A stretch of DNA of 7,939 nucleotides, taken from Kiritimatiellia bacterium. GTDB taxonomy: Bacteria > Verrucomicrobiota > Kiritimatiellia > RFP12 > UBA1067. Every line of letters begins with the position of its first letter. Position 1 is the stretch's first letter. The DNA lies in NCBI GenBank assembly GCA_017405115.1, contig JAFRBA010000033.1, positions 1-7,939 of the forward strand, in the 5' to 3' direction. Made by a program: the position numbers and the translations under genes. Positions 1-7,785 of this stretch are shown here, in pieces. The notes beneath the pieces are model-generated. The model searched no databases. It was not told the origin of the DNA and worked only from the letters and a program-made list of their open reading frames with translations.

Positions 1-491
<491 letters not shown>

Positions 492-506
492 AGCATGGGT
501 CGAGGT

Positions 507-1142
507 TTAGATTTTAAGCAGATGCTTCCTGAGCGCGATGGCAATGGCCTCCGCGCGGTTGGCGGCGCCGAGCTTGTTGAAGATGGCGTTGAGGTGCTCC
601 TTGACGACGGTGGGGCAGATGCCGAGCTGTATGGCTATGTCGCGGTTGGTGAGGCCGAGCGTCACAGATTTGAGGATTTCGGCCTGACGCGCCGTCAGTT
701 CGGGCGCGGGCGGGTCTTCGGCAAGTATTTCCCTCACGTCGTCGGAGATCGCCTCCTTCCCGCAGGCGACGTTCCGGATTGCCTCGAGCAGCCTTGCCTT
801 CGGCGCGCTTTTGAGAATGGCTCCGGTGGCTCCTGCCGCGAGCGCCTTTGCGATGGTGTCGGAGGCGGCAAAGGTCGTCAAGAGGAGGATGTTGATTTCC
901 GGGGCTGCGGCTTTGATCTCGGCCGTCGCCGCCGTTCCGTCTTTTTCCGGCATCATCAGATCCATGACGACGACGTCAGGCTTGAGCTTCAAGGCCTTCC
1001 TGATCGCTTCGTTGCCGTCCTCGGCTTCCCCGACGACTGAAATTCCGGGAGAATTCTCAAAAAGCGTCAGAAGGCCCATGCGGACGATCAGGTGGTCGTC
1101 GGCAATGAGGACGCGAATGGATTTGCCTGCAGACTTTTTCAT
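507..1142 (-). CDS. NarL/FixJ-type response regulator with LuxR helix-turn-helix
   Basis: A 211-residue cytoplasmic response regulator that is probably phosphorylated by the kinase encoded just upstream and then binds DNA. The receiver domain (about 9-125) has the acidic pair D15-D16, the phospho-acceptor D61 in VVVMDLMMP, the switch threonine T89 and the conserved lysine K111. After a short linker, the LuxR-type helix-turn-helix spans about 148-211 (LTARQAEIL ... TNRDIAIQLGI ... VVKEHLNAIFNKLGA). All catalytic positions are intact and the length is normal for the NarL family. The start ATG (1142-1140) overlaps the kinase stop in the order ATGA, which implies one transcript and translational coupling; there is no strong Shine-Dalgarno, consistent with coupling. 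Targets are unknown; autoregulation or control of the nearby polysaccharide gene is conjecture. Confidence 0.95.
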   Translation of the reverse strand: MKKSAGKSIRVLIADDHLIVRMGLLTLFENSPGISVVGEAEDGNEAIRKALKLKPDVVVMDLMMPEKDGTAATAEIKAAAPEINILLLTTFAASDTIAKALAAGATGAILKSAPKARLLEAIRNVACGKEAISDDVREILAEDPPAPELTARQAEILKSVTLGLTNRDIAIQLGICPTVVKEHLNAIFNKLGAANRAEAIAIALRKHLLKI

Positions 1143-3211
1143 ATTGTTACGGCAACCTCGGTGCCTTTGCCTGGTGTTGAGCGAAAGGTGACGGTGCCGC
1201 CGAGCTTGCGGATTCGCTCGCGGACGCCTGCAAGTCCGAAATGTCCTTGGGCCGCACCTGGCGCGGTGTCCGGATCAAAGCCGCATCCGTCGTCGGAAAC
1301 GGAAAACGCAAGTCGCTTGCTGTCGATGGCTCCGCAAATGCGGAGATGTCTTGCGCGTCCATGCCGAATGGCGTTGTTTACCAGTTCGCGGACGATCCGC
1401 AGCGTCGTGTGAGCCGTTGCGTCGGAGACTAAGCTGCGCGGCACGTCGAAGCACAGGGAGAGCTCGGAACCTTCGAGGTGTGGTTTTAGCGTTCTCATGA
1501 TGGCGTCGCCGATGTTTTGTTCGTCAAGGGCATGGCTGCGCAAGTCCCAGAGGCAGTTGCGCAGTTCTTCGCGGCAGTTGAGAAGGGAGCGCGAAGCCAT
1601 GCCGAGAATCCGGCGGAGCTTTTCCGGGGCGCCTGACGCTAGATCTTCGGCGGTTTCGATTTGCATCGAGATTCCCGAGAGGTCCTGGGCGACGGAATCG
1701 TGCAGCTCGGCCGCAAGGCGAGTGCGCTCGTCGACTCTCAGGGTTTCGACCAGCTTGGCGGACTGCTCCTTCAGAAGTGCGCGGCTCCGGCGCTCGACCA
1801 GCCGACGGAGAAAGAGATTGAGGGCGATGCTTGCGAGGATGACTGGCACAAGAATGCAGAGCACGACGAGAAGTCGGCGAGGCGTCCACCATGGCGGGCG
1901 GGAAACGATGTGGAGGTCTTGTTCCGACCTTGGCACGATTGTGAATCCGCGGATGTGGGGAAACGCGGCGTTCGGACGCCATGTTTCGACGTCAAGCACG
2001 CATATGCCGGAAGTCTTTACCACGCACCCTTTTGAAAGGTTGGCGATTCTGGGGACGATGTTGCCGATGTCGATAGGGACAACCTGGTTTCGACATTCGA
2101 GCATCATGATGTTGTCTGCATTGTTTGAATCTGGCAAGCTGAGTATCCTTCCCGACAGGCGGACAAGTCGTCCATGGTAGCGGGAATCGACGACAGGGCG
2201 TCCGTTCGAGAAGTGCATGATCGCCTCCGCGTCTACGTCAACCGGGGACGGATCCGGAATTCCGGCAGCCGCAGACGGGTGCCAGGAAGAGCGTATCAAG
2301 TCCAGGTAATAGAGGTTGCTTTCCGGGAATCCGACGGCCTCTATGGTCTCGCCGATTTTGGGCAGATTGCGTTCGCCGACTCCTACTCGTACGACAAGAT
2401 TCTCCTTCGTCCGCATGAGGAAGGAGCCGTCGCGCATGACAGACAAGACTCGTCCGACGGCCCGGTGTCGGCCAAGTTTTGATATTTCCTGCGGGCGCAT
2501 CAGCAACACTTCTCGAAGGTCTGGAAGATTAGCGTCGGCGGCTGAGACGGGGCGGGTGACGCTGATGCCTTTTGGGTCTGGAACATGGAAGTATCGCCCT
2601 AGATGAAGCCAGTTGATTGGGTTCTTCAAAAGGGGGATCCCGACCAGTGACACCTGGCATCCTGTGTGGATGCTTGCAAACGACGGAGCGGACGAAAGGT
2701 TGCGGCAGGCGGCGTAGAGAGTCTCTTCGGCGGCTTGAATCACCATGAAGGAGTAGTTTGCGTCGAGTTCGTCCGGGAATATGTCCTTGACGGTGCCGGT
2801 TATCCGGGAAAGCCGATAGTCGAAGCGGCCGCTCAGGAATTCCGCAGGGGTGATGGTCTTTGGCGATGGCGGTGCGCCATGGCCGACGATGTCCATTTCG
2901 CGGCAAACCGCGTAGAGGACGTTCCGCCGCTTTTCCTCGAAGACGCCGGAGACCTTGACGATGTCGCCTGGGGTTGGAACTGGCCCCTGCTTGGAAAGAA
3001 GGTGGTCGAACTGTGCAATGCCATTGCTGTCGCCCAGCAAAAGCAAGCCTTCTTCTGCGTCGAGTCTGGCAAAGACCGGGGCGCAGACTTTGAAAGTGCG
3101 ATTGGAGTTTCCGACCTCCATGCGGCATTTTTCGATTTCAACGAGGTTCGTGATCGCAAGGTGGTAACTTGCGATCAGCAGGCTCGTGCAACTGAAAGAC
3201 AAAAGAGACAT
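1139..3211 (-). CDS. Membrane sensor histidine kinase, HisKA_3 type, Verrucomicrobia-like periplasmic sensor
   Basis: A 690-residue two-component sensor kinase. Residues 1-22 form a hydrophobic N-terminal signal or membrane anchor. Residues about 30-435 form an extracytoplasmic sensor with several beta-rich segments of OB-fold style (GDIVKVSGVF near 82-91, RLVRLSGRIL near 348-357, GCVVKTSGICVLD near 395-407), a pattern I associate with kinases of Verrucomicrobia relatives. A transmembrane helix follows at about 447-467, after the PPWWTPRR motif. The dimerisation/phosphotransfer domain has ELHDSVAQDLSG, with phospho-acceptor H504 and flanking E502, D505 and Q509. The ATPase domain has the N-box RELVNNAIRHG (608-618), G1 box DDGCGFD (640-646), GHFGLAGVRERI (656-667) and GKGT (681-684). 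Nothing essential is missing. The ligand cannot be read from sequence. No Shine-Dalgarno precedes the ATG at 3211, and the promoter position suggests a leaderless mRNA. Confidence 0.93.
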   Translation of the reverse strand: MSLLSFSCTSLLIASYHLAITNLVEIEKCRMEVGNSNRTFKVCAPVFARLDAEEGLLLLGDSNGIAQFDHLLSKQGPVPTPGDIVKVSGVFEEKRRNVLYAVCREMDIVGHGAPPSPKTITPAEFLSGRFDYRLSRITGTVKDIFPDELDANYSFMVIQAAEETLYAACRNLSSAPSFASIHTGCQVSLVGIPLLKNPINWLHLGRYFHVPDPKGISVTRPVSAADANLPDLREVLLMRPQEISKLGRHRAVGRVLSVMRDGSFLMRTKENLVVRVGVGERNLPKIGETIEAVGFPESNLYYLDLIRSSWHPSAAAGIPDPSPVDVDAEAIMHFSNGRPVVDSRYHGRLVRLSGRILSLPDSNNADNIMMLECRNQVVPIDIGNIVPRIANLSKGCVVKTSGICVLDVETWRPNAAFPHIRGFTIVPRSEQDLHIVSRPPWWTPRRLLVVLCILVPVILASIALNLFLRRLVERRSRALLKEQSAKLVETLRVDERTRLAAELHDSVAQDLSGISMQIETAEDLASGAPEKLRRILGMASRSLLNCREELRNCLWDLRSHALDEQNIGDAIMRTLKPHLEGSELSLCFDVPRSLVSDATAHTTLRIVRELVNNAIRHGRARHLRICGAIDSKRLAFSVSDDGCGFDPDTAPGAAQGHFGLAGVRERIRKLGGTVTFRSTPGKGTEVAVTI

Positions 3212-3226
3212 GGGGGAATTTTACCA
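3212..3226 (-). promoter_or_regulatory. Extended -10 promoter for the kinase/regulator operon
   Basis: Read on the - strand, TGG-TAAAAT (3226-3218) is an extended -10 element, followed by six bases and then the kinase ATG. The standard distance puts transcription start at 3211, the A of the ATG. A TTGACG occurs at 3240-3235, only 11 bases from the -10, too close for a normal -35. The assignment rests on motif match and position only. Confidence 0.55.
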
Positions 3227-3265
3227 TAGAATTGCGTCAAAGCCCATACCTCCCAAATGGAGGGG

Positions 3266-3294
3266 TTGTTTGCCGACGCTTCTGTTGCTATAAT
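3266..3294 (+). promoter_or_regulatory. Divergent sigma-70-like promoter for the broken glycosidase gene
   Basis: TTGTTT (3266-3271), a 17-base spacer and a perfect TATAAT (3289-3294) preceded by TGC, an extended -10. The predicted transcription start is 3301 or 3302, at or beside an in-frame GTG (3302-3304). It lies back to back with the kinase promoter. Confidence 0.6.
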
Positions 3295-3301
3295 TTCAGA
3301 C

Positions 3302-3656
3302 GTGACGTGCAAACGATACATCCGAATGCTCAGTACTTGGGACCACTCGACCAACTGGTTCGAGCATGTATTCGGCGGCTTCGAGAATGGCATGGCGAAC
3401 CTGTACGTAAAAGATCCCGAATGGTTTCTGGCCGACTACGGCGCGATGATCGATTGGTGTGCCGAAAATGGCATTGACGCGATTGGCATCCGCGGACTGC
3501 TACGTGACCGCCATCACGATTTCTGGGATCCGAAGCGTCCCGCGCGGGACTTCGGTGTCGAGGAGGCGCGAAAAGTATGCGCTTACGGACGGCGAAATGA
3601 CGCACTACGGCCTCTACCGCCTCGCGTGGGCGGACGTGAGGAGGACGCGGGATTGA
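3302..3656 (+). pseudogene. Truncated glycosidase-like gene of the 'STWDHSTNW' type
   Basis: From GTG 3302 (or ATG 3326) the frame encodes KRYIRMLSTWDHSTNW, then a helix with DPEWFLADYGAMIDWCAENG and IDAIGIRGLLRDRHHDFWD, ending near EEARKVCAYGRR (about codon 97). This resembles the N-terminal first strands and helices of a TIM-barrel glycosidase-like family that I recognise from Lentisphaerae and Verrucomicrobia proteins of several hundred residues; I cannot name the family with certainty. After about position 3590 this frame loses protein-like character (LRPLPPRVGG). The next frame instead reads plausibly from about 3577 as KYALTDGEMTHYGLYRLAWADVRRTRD and stops at TGA 3654-3656, like the C-terminus of another or the same gene. 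I infer an internal deletion or fusion with a frame change. No Shine-Dalgarno is visible. The last bases overlap the promoter of the next gene. Confidence 0.6.
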
Positions 3657-3681
3657 CAGGGAAAAAATGCGTATAATACGC
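3653..3681 (+). promoter_or_regulatory. Promoter of the large exported enzyme, with palindromic -10 region
   Basis: A perfect TTGACA (3653-3658) and a perfect TATAAT (3672-3677) sit 13 bases apart, shorter than the usual 16-18. The -10 is embedded in a perfect inverted repeat GCGTAT-A-ATACGC (3669-3681). The palindrome could be an operator masking the -10, or a stem at the very 5' end of the transcript. The predicted start is about 3684, giving a leader of about 24 nt. The unusual spacing lowers confidence that both hexamers act together. Confidence 0.55.
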
Positions 3682-3694
3682 AAGACAATCAAAG

Positions 3695-3710
3695 AAAGGT
3701 AAAGTCCATG
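3695..3710 (+). promoter_or_regulatory. Ribosome binding site and start codon of the large CDS
   Basis: AAAGG (3695-3699), then 8 nt and ATG (3708-3710). This decides the start: no other in-frame ATG with a Shine-Dalgarno occurs before the signal-peptide core, and the only alternative, GTG at 3852, has no convincing binding site. The site lies immediately upstream of the intron remnant, so translation must pass through the remnant. Confidence 0.7.
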
Positions 3711-6700
3711 GCAACAGGAAAAGCACTCGATGGAAAGCCGTATGCGGGAAATCCGCACGTACGGTTTGACGAGGGGGAAGTCGCACCGGCGGCAACGCCG
3801 AGGCGTGGGTCTCTACTCTACAGTTCGATCCATTCCGGTCTTCCGGCAGCAGTGCGCGTGTCCGTTTGCGCGCTTGCCTTTTTTTGCGGGCTTGCCCCGG
3901 CGCGGATGTTTGCGGGAGGCGGCCCGGCCGTGGCCTTCATCGGCGGAGACGCGGCGGCCGGATGGAACGGGGCGGGCGCCGACGTGTGGCGGCGCGATTT
4001 CGCGTCCGGTCCGCGCAGCGCCGTGAATTTCGCCAGGTCAGGGGAAAAGTCCCTGGACACTCTCCGCCGCCTTTCCGACGGAATGCTGGACGGCGTCTCG
4101 CCCCGCGCGATCGTCTACACGCCGGAAATATCCGGCGCCGATTCCGGAAAGAGCATACTCGACGAGGCTCTTGAAATACGCGCGGTGCTCCGTCTCGCCG
4201 CAAAGCTGCATCCGGAGGCCACCGTCATCGTTTCGGCCGTGGCGCCGCACGGCGAGACCGTGGACGCGCCTTTGCGTTTGCGCGGCGATCTCGTGAGCAG
4301 TGCGGTCGGCTGCTACGTGTACAGGATGACGAAAGACGTCCCCGGCGCAAAACTCCGCATGCTCGATTTCAATTCGCTGCTGATGGACGGCGCAGGGCGT
4401 CTTCTCCCCAACGTCTCGTCCGACGGCGGCGCCAGTTTCTCCGCCGCCGCCTACGCCGCGTGGTCCGCCAAACTCAAGCCCCACCTCGATTTCGTTTTCG
4501 ACGGCACGCCGCCGAAGCACGATCCCGTTGCAAGGCACCCGGTGGCGTTCGAACGCGACATAACCCCGAGGTTCGCGCAAATCTCGAAGAACTGGTTCAC
4601 CGGCGGATTCAGCGCCGACAAGGCGAAGAAAGGCGTGTTCGTGCCTGACGACAGGCTGGCGGAAAAACGCCGCGAATCGCTCGCGAACCCCTCGCGGCAT
4701 TTCGACCTTGTGATGATCGGGGATTCGATCACGCATCTGTTCGAAACGGGACGCGGAGCGGAAGAGTGGGCCAAACTGGCCGGAGGCAGGCGTGCGCTCA
4801 ATCTCGGCTTCGGCGGCAATACCGTGCGCAATGCGCTCTGGAACGTGAAGTACGGCGGTTTTCTCGACGGCGTTTCCGTGGACGTCGTCACATTGATGAT
4901 CGGCACGAACAACCGCAGTTCGGACGAGAAGTTCATCGCCGCCGCCGTCAAGGAGATCGTCGCCGCCATACGCGAGAAACAGCCGCGCGCCAAGATTCTC
5001 CTGCATCCGATGATTCCGCGCGCGAATCCGGCGCATGCGGAACTGAGGGCGAAAAACGACCGCGCCAACGTGCTGATCAGGGAAATTGCGGACGGCAAGA
5101 ACGTCGTGTTCGTCGATCTCAACCCGTTTTACGTGAAGGCGTCGCCCGCAAAGCTCAAAGAGCTGCTGCCGGACGGCACGCATCCCGGCGCCGAAGGCTA
5201 CCGTGCATGGCGCGAAGCCATCGAGCCGTTTCTTCCTCTGCCGTCCGGAAATGCGTCCTCCTGCGCTTCATCCGCGGCGCTTTCCCGCCTCGCACTCGTT
5301 CCCGGCGGCGATTCTGCGCTTTTCACGCCTTCCGAACAGCCGCAGGCGACGCTCGTCTTCAGCAATGCCGCCGCGATGGCGCAGACGTTCAGCGCCGTTT
5401 GCCGCACCGAGGACTACTTCGGGCGCGAAGTTTCGTCGCAGACGGTTTCCGGCAAAGTGCCGCCCGCCGGCGTCTTTTCGGAAGCGCTCGATCTTTCCGC
5501 CGCCTCCGCGCCCGGATTCTACTGCACGAAGGTCTCGTGGACGTGCGGAGGCGCGAAAGGGTCCGGCGAATGTTCTTTCGTGAAGGTGGCGGAACCGCCG
5601 TCCCGCCCGGACAGGATGTTCGGCATTTCCGCATTCGGAAAGGATCCGGGAGCGCTTTACGCAAAACTCGGCGTGGGCACGAAAGCCGTATATTTCGACT
5701 GGCGCCAGCTGGACGACGGCAAGGGGAATCTCGATCTTGACGGGATCGAAACCTACATAAAGGATCTCCGCAAGGCCGGCATAACGGTTGTCGGACACAT
5801 CCCGGCTTCGGCCAGCGGTGCGCTGCCGAGGCGCTACTTCAAACGCAAGGCCGGCCCGAAAGAGGATCCCGTGGCGGATCCGCCCGCGATGTGCGCGGAC
5901 ATGCAGAAGTACATCGAGGCTCTTGTCTCGCGTTTCAAGGGAGAGATTCGCGAATGGGCGGTGAGCGGCGAGATAAACCTGCTCGTGGGCCGGGCGCCGT
6001 ACTACCGCCAGCGCTACATCGAAACGCTTGCCGCGGTTTCGCGCGGAGTTCGCAAAGCCGACCCCTCCGCGAAGCTTTTCGCGCTCGGATGTTCCGGGGC
6101 CGACGGACGCGACAAGCCGCGCTTCAGATTCCTCCAGGGAATGCTGCCTGAGGTTTCCGGGATGATCGACGGACTCGGCATAGACCAGTATACCGCAGGG
6201 CAGTACTACGGCGCCGGGTTCGTTTCGCTCGATACGGAGCAGAGCGGGTTGCGCGAAATCATGCTCTCCGCGATCGCCATAGCGCGCAAAAACGGGAAAC
6301 TTCTCGCAATAGACGAGAAGGGGCCGGCCATAGTGCGCAGCACGCCGATATCGTCTCCGGAGGGGAGGCGCATGGCGAACATGGTGGCGCGAGACTACAT
6401 TATTCTCAAGACGCTTCCGGAAGTGGTCCATTGGCTGTATTTCCGTCCGCGGAACTGGAATCCCAGGACCGTGGTCGACTGGGGCATGTGGGAAGGCGCG
6501 AATCCGCGCCAGGCCGTTTCCGCGTACGCGGCCACGGCGCGCATCATGGCGCACGCCGGATTCGTGAAGGAAAAGCCTCTCCACCGGAGCATAGTCTGCT
6601 GGGTGTTCGAAAACGCCGCCGGGCCTTTCGCGGCGATATGGCACAACGGAACGGAGCCGTTGCGGTTCGAGATGCCGCACAGCGCCGGACTGCGCATCAC

Positions 6701-7751
6701 GGACGTGCAGGGCAATCCGGTCTCGCCCGACGGCGGGGCGGTTTTCCTTTCCGATGCGCCGCTTTACCTTTGCGCGGATTCGGTGGAGGAGATCGACCGC
6801 ATTCTCGATGCGGCGAAGTACGAAGTCGCGGATATCGATGGCGTTGTGGAGACGCAGCACGCCGGGCGCTCCGTCCTGGCGCTGCGCAACATCGCCGGAA
6901 GGGAAATCACCGCGCGCATCGTCTCCGCCGAATGCACCCCCCCGGCGGAAATCCCGGCCGCGGCGGCGAAAGGCGTGCGTATCGGTCCGGGGGAGGTGAA
7001 ACTCGTCGAAATAGGCGCTTTGCCCGCGCATTGCCGGTTCACGGTGGAAAGCTCTTCTTCGCGCCGTCTGGCGGTGGAAGGAGGCTTCAACCCCTACGTG
7101 CTCCGCAGGGTCCGCGGCTGGGAGGATGTTGCAAAGGCCGGGGAGATCGTGCTGGCAGACCCGGAACGCCAGGCGCCCGGATTCGCGGATCTGAGGTCCA
7201 ACGGGCTTTACACCGGAACAGACGATCTTTCCGCGCGCGCAAGATTCGGCTATGACGACAAGCGGTTCTACATGGAGATACGCGTGAAGGACGATGTCCA
7301 CATGAACGAAAGCATGCCCGCGCGCAATTTCACCGGCGACTGCGTGCAGTATGCGTTCGACACGCTCAAAGACGGACGTCTTGACGCGCTCGAAGGCAAA
7401 ACCGGCTGGGGGGACGACGATTACCGGTTTACGTCGGCTCTCGCATCCGGCGTCCCCACCACGTTCTGCAACGGAGCCGGCGCCGCGAACCGTGCGCGAA
7501 TGGATTCCAGGGAATATCCGGCCCCTTCGATAGTGCGCGACGAAAAGGCGAAGACCACCGTGTACCGCATCGCCGTTCCGTTCGCCGATCTTGCGCCTCT
7601 GGCTCCGGAGCCGGGACGCGTGTTCGGGTTTTCGTTTCTCGTGTTCGACCGCGATATCGCGGCGGGGACGGCGTACCGGATAGAATTCACGCCAGGCCTT
7701 GCCGGGAACGTCAATCCGGCCCAATTCGGCGAGTTCGTCTTCGGCGAGTGA
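3708..7751 (+). CDS. Large exported protein: degenerate SGNH + SGNH esterase + glycosidase-like barrel + CBM9-like domain
   Basis: A 1347-residue, probably secreted carbohydrate-active protein. Residues 1-38 come from an intron remnant. The signal-peptide core is about 51-66 (VSVCALAFFCGLAPAR), with likely cleavage after MFA (69). Residues 72-262 look like a degenerate SGNH fold: the GDS block reads GGDAA (79-83) and the C-terminal DxxH block reads DGGASFS (239-245). Residues about 325-510 form an intact SGNH hydrolase: IGDSIT with S340, NLGFGGN (365-371), GTNN (399-402) and DGTHP with D489/H492, suggesting deacylation of a polysaccharide. Residues about 525-630 look like a beta-sandwich linker. 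Residues about 633-950 resemble a clan A-like glycosidase barrel, with candidate acid/base E755 in VSGEIN and nucleophile E870 in AIDEKG; the usual Asn before the acid/base is Gly here. A beta-domain follows (about 965-1105), then a CBM9-like module (about 1110-1347; DLSARARFGYDDKRFYMEIRVKDD). Substrate unknown. The next gene starts 31 nt downstream, probably in the same operon. Confidence 0.9.
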   Translation: MATGKALDGKPYAGNPHVRFDEGEVAPAATPRRGSLLYSSIHSGLPAAVRVSVCALAFFCGLAPARMFAGGGPAVAFIGGDAAAGWNGAGADVWRRDFASGPRSAVNFARSGEKSLDTLRRLSDGMLDGVSPRAIVYTPEISGADSGKSILDEALEIRAVLRLAAKLHPEATVIVSAVAPHGETVDAPLRLRGDLVSSAVGCYVYRMTKDVPGAKLRMLDFNSLLMDGAGRLLPNVSSDGGASFSAAAYAAWSAKLKPHLDFVFDGTPPKHDPVARHPVAFERDITPRFAQISKNWFTGGFSADKAKKGVFVPDDRLAEKRRESLANPSRHFDLVMIGDSITHLFETGRGAEEWAKLAGGRRALNLGFGGNTVRNALWNVKYGGFLDGVSVDVVTLMIGTNNRSSDEKFIAAAVKEIVAAIREKQPRAKILLHPMIPRANPAHAELRAKNDRANVLIREIADGKNVVFVDLNPFYVKASPAKLKELLPDGTHPGAEGYRAWREAIEPFLPLPSGNASSCASSAALSRLALVPGGDSALFTPSEQPQATLVFSNAAAMAQTFSAVCRTEDYFGREVSSQTVSGKVPPAGVFSEALDLSAASAPGFYCTKVSWTCGGAKGSGECSFVKVAEPPSRPDRMFGISAFGKDPGALYAKLGVGTKAVYFDWRQLDDGKGNLDLDGIETYIKDLRKAGITVVGHIPASASGALPRRYFKRKAGPKEDPVADPPAMCADMQKYIEALVSRFKGEIREWAVSGEINLLVGRAPYYRQRYIETLAAVSRGVRKADPSAKLFALGCSGADGRDKPRFRFLQGMLPEVSGMIDGLGIDQYTAGQYYGAGFVSLDTEQSGLREIMLSAIAIARKNGKLLAIDEKGPAIVRSTPISSPEGRRMANMVARDYIILKTLPEVVHWLYFRPRNWNPRTVVDWGMWEGANPRQAVSAYAATARIMAHAGFVKEKPLHRSIVCWVFENAAGPFAAIWHNGTEPLRFEMPHSAGLRITDVQGNPVSPDGGAVFLSDAPLYLCADSVEEIDRILDAAKYEVADIDGVVETQHAGRSVLALRNIAGREITARIVSAECTPPAEIPAAAAKGVRIGPGEVKLVEIGALPAHCRFTVESSSSRRLAVEGGFNPYVLRRVRGWEDVAKAGEIVLADPERQAPGFADLRSNGLYTGTDDLSARARFGYDDKRFYMEIRVKDDVHMNESMPARNFTGDCVQYAFDTLKDGRLDALEGKTGWGDDDYRFTSALASGVPTTFCNGAGAANRARMDSREYPAPSIVRDEKAKTTVYRIAVPFADLAPLAPEPGRVFGFSFLVFDRDIAAGTAYRIEFTPGLAGNVNPAQFGEFVFGE
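3711..3821 (+). mobile_element. Group II intron fossil (domains V-VI) translated in frame at the start of the large CDS
   Basis: A 111-nt remnant sits between the ATG and the body of the gene. The first 24 nt (3711-3734) may derive from the end of domain IV. Domain V is 3735-3767, with triad A3736-G3737-C3738, bulge A3757-C3758 and GAAAU loop. Domain VI (3768-3821) has a perfect CGGCG-GCAA-CGCCG hairpin (3787-3800), probable branch A3815 and the end CTACTCTAC. No GTGCG 5' splice site or domains I-III are present, so it cannot splice in cis. Its length is exactly 37 codons with no stop, reading ATGKALDG KPYAGNPHVRFDEGE ... RRGSLLY. Every difference from the left copy's domain V keeps the fold. 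Confidence 0.85.
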
Positions 7752-7770
7752 AAGCGTAACCGGAAAACAA

Positions 7771-7785
7771 AGGAGAAGAACGATG
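7771..7785 (+). promoter_or_regulatory. Ribosome binding site and ATG of the next gene, interrupted directly after the ATG
   Basis: AGGAG (7771-7775), 7 nt, then ATG (7783-7785), placed 31 nt after the stop of the large CDS with no terminator between. This is a typical next-gene start in an operon. The coding sequence does not continue: the following bases are the 5' end of a group II intron, so the remaining exon lies beyond the window and its product cannot be named. Confidence 0.7.

Noticed and set aside
3235..3240. TTGACG as -35 of the kinase promoter
   Set aside because: Only 11 bases separate it from TAAAAT, incompatible with normal sigma-70 spacing; an extended -10 without a -35 fits better.
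3852..3854. GTG as alternative start of the large protein
   Set aside because: It would leave a bare signal-peptide core with almost no n-region and has no good Shine-Dalgarno, while ATG 3708 has AAAGG at 8 nt and an unbroken frame. Not fully excluded.
4038..5183. 381-codon - strand ORF opposite the SGNH domains
   Set aside because: Same shadow effect: it lies opposite the conserved GDS, GTNN and DGTHP motifs and has no recognisable domain.
5268..7724. 818-codon - strand ORF opposite the large enzyme
   Set aside because: Long antisense frames are common opposite GC-rich genes; its residues are Arg/His-rich without domains, while the + strand has clear motifs.
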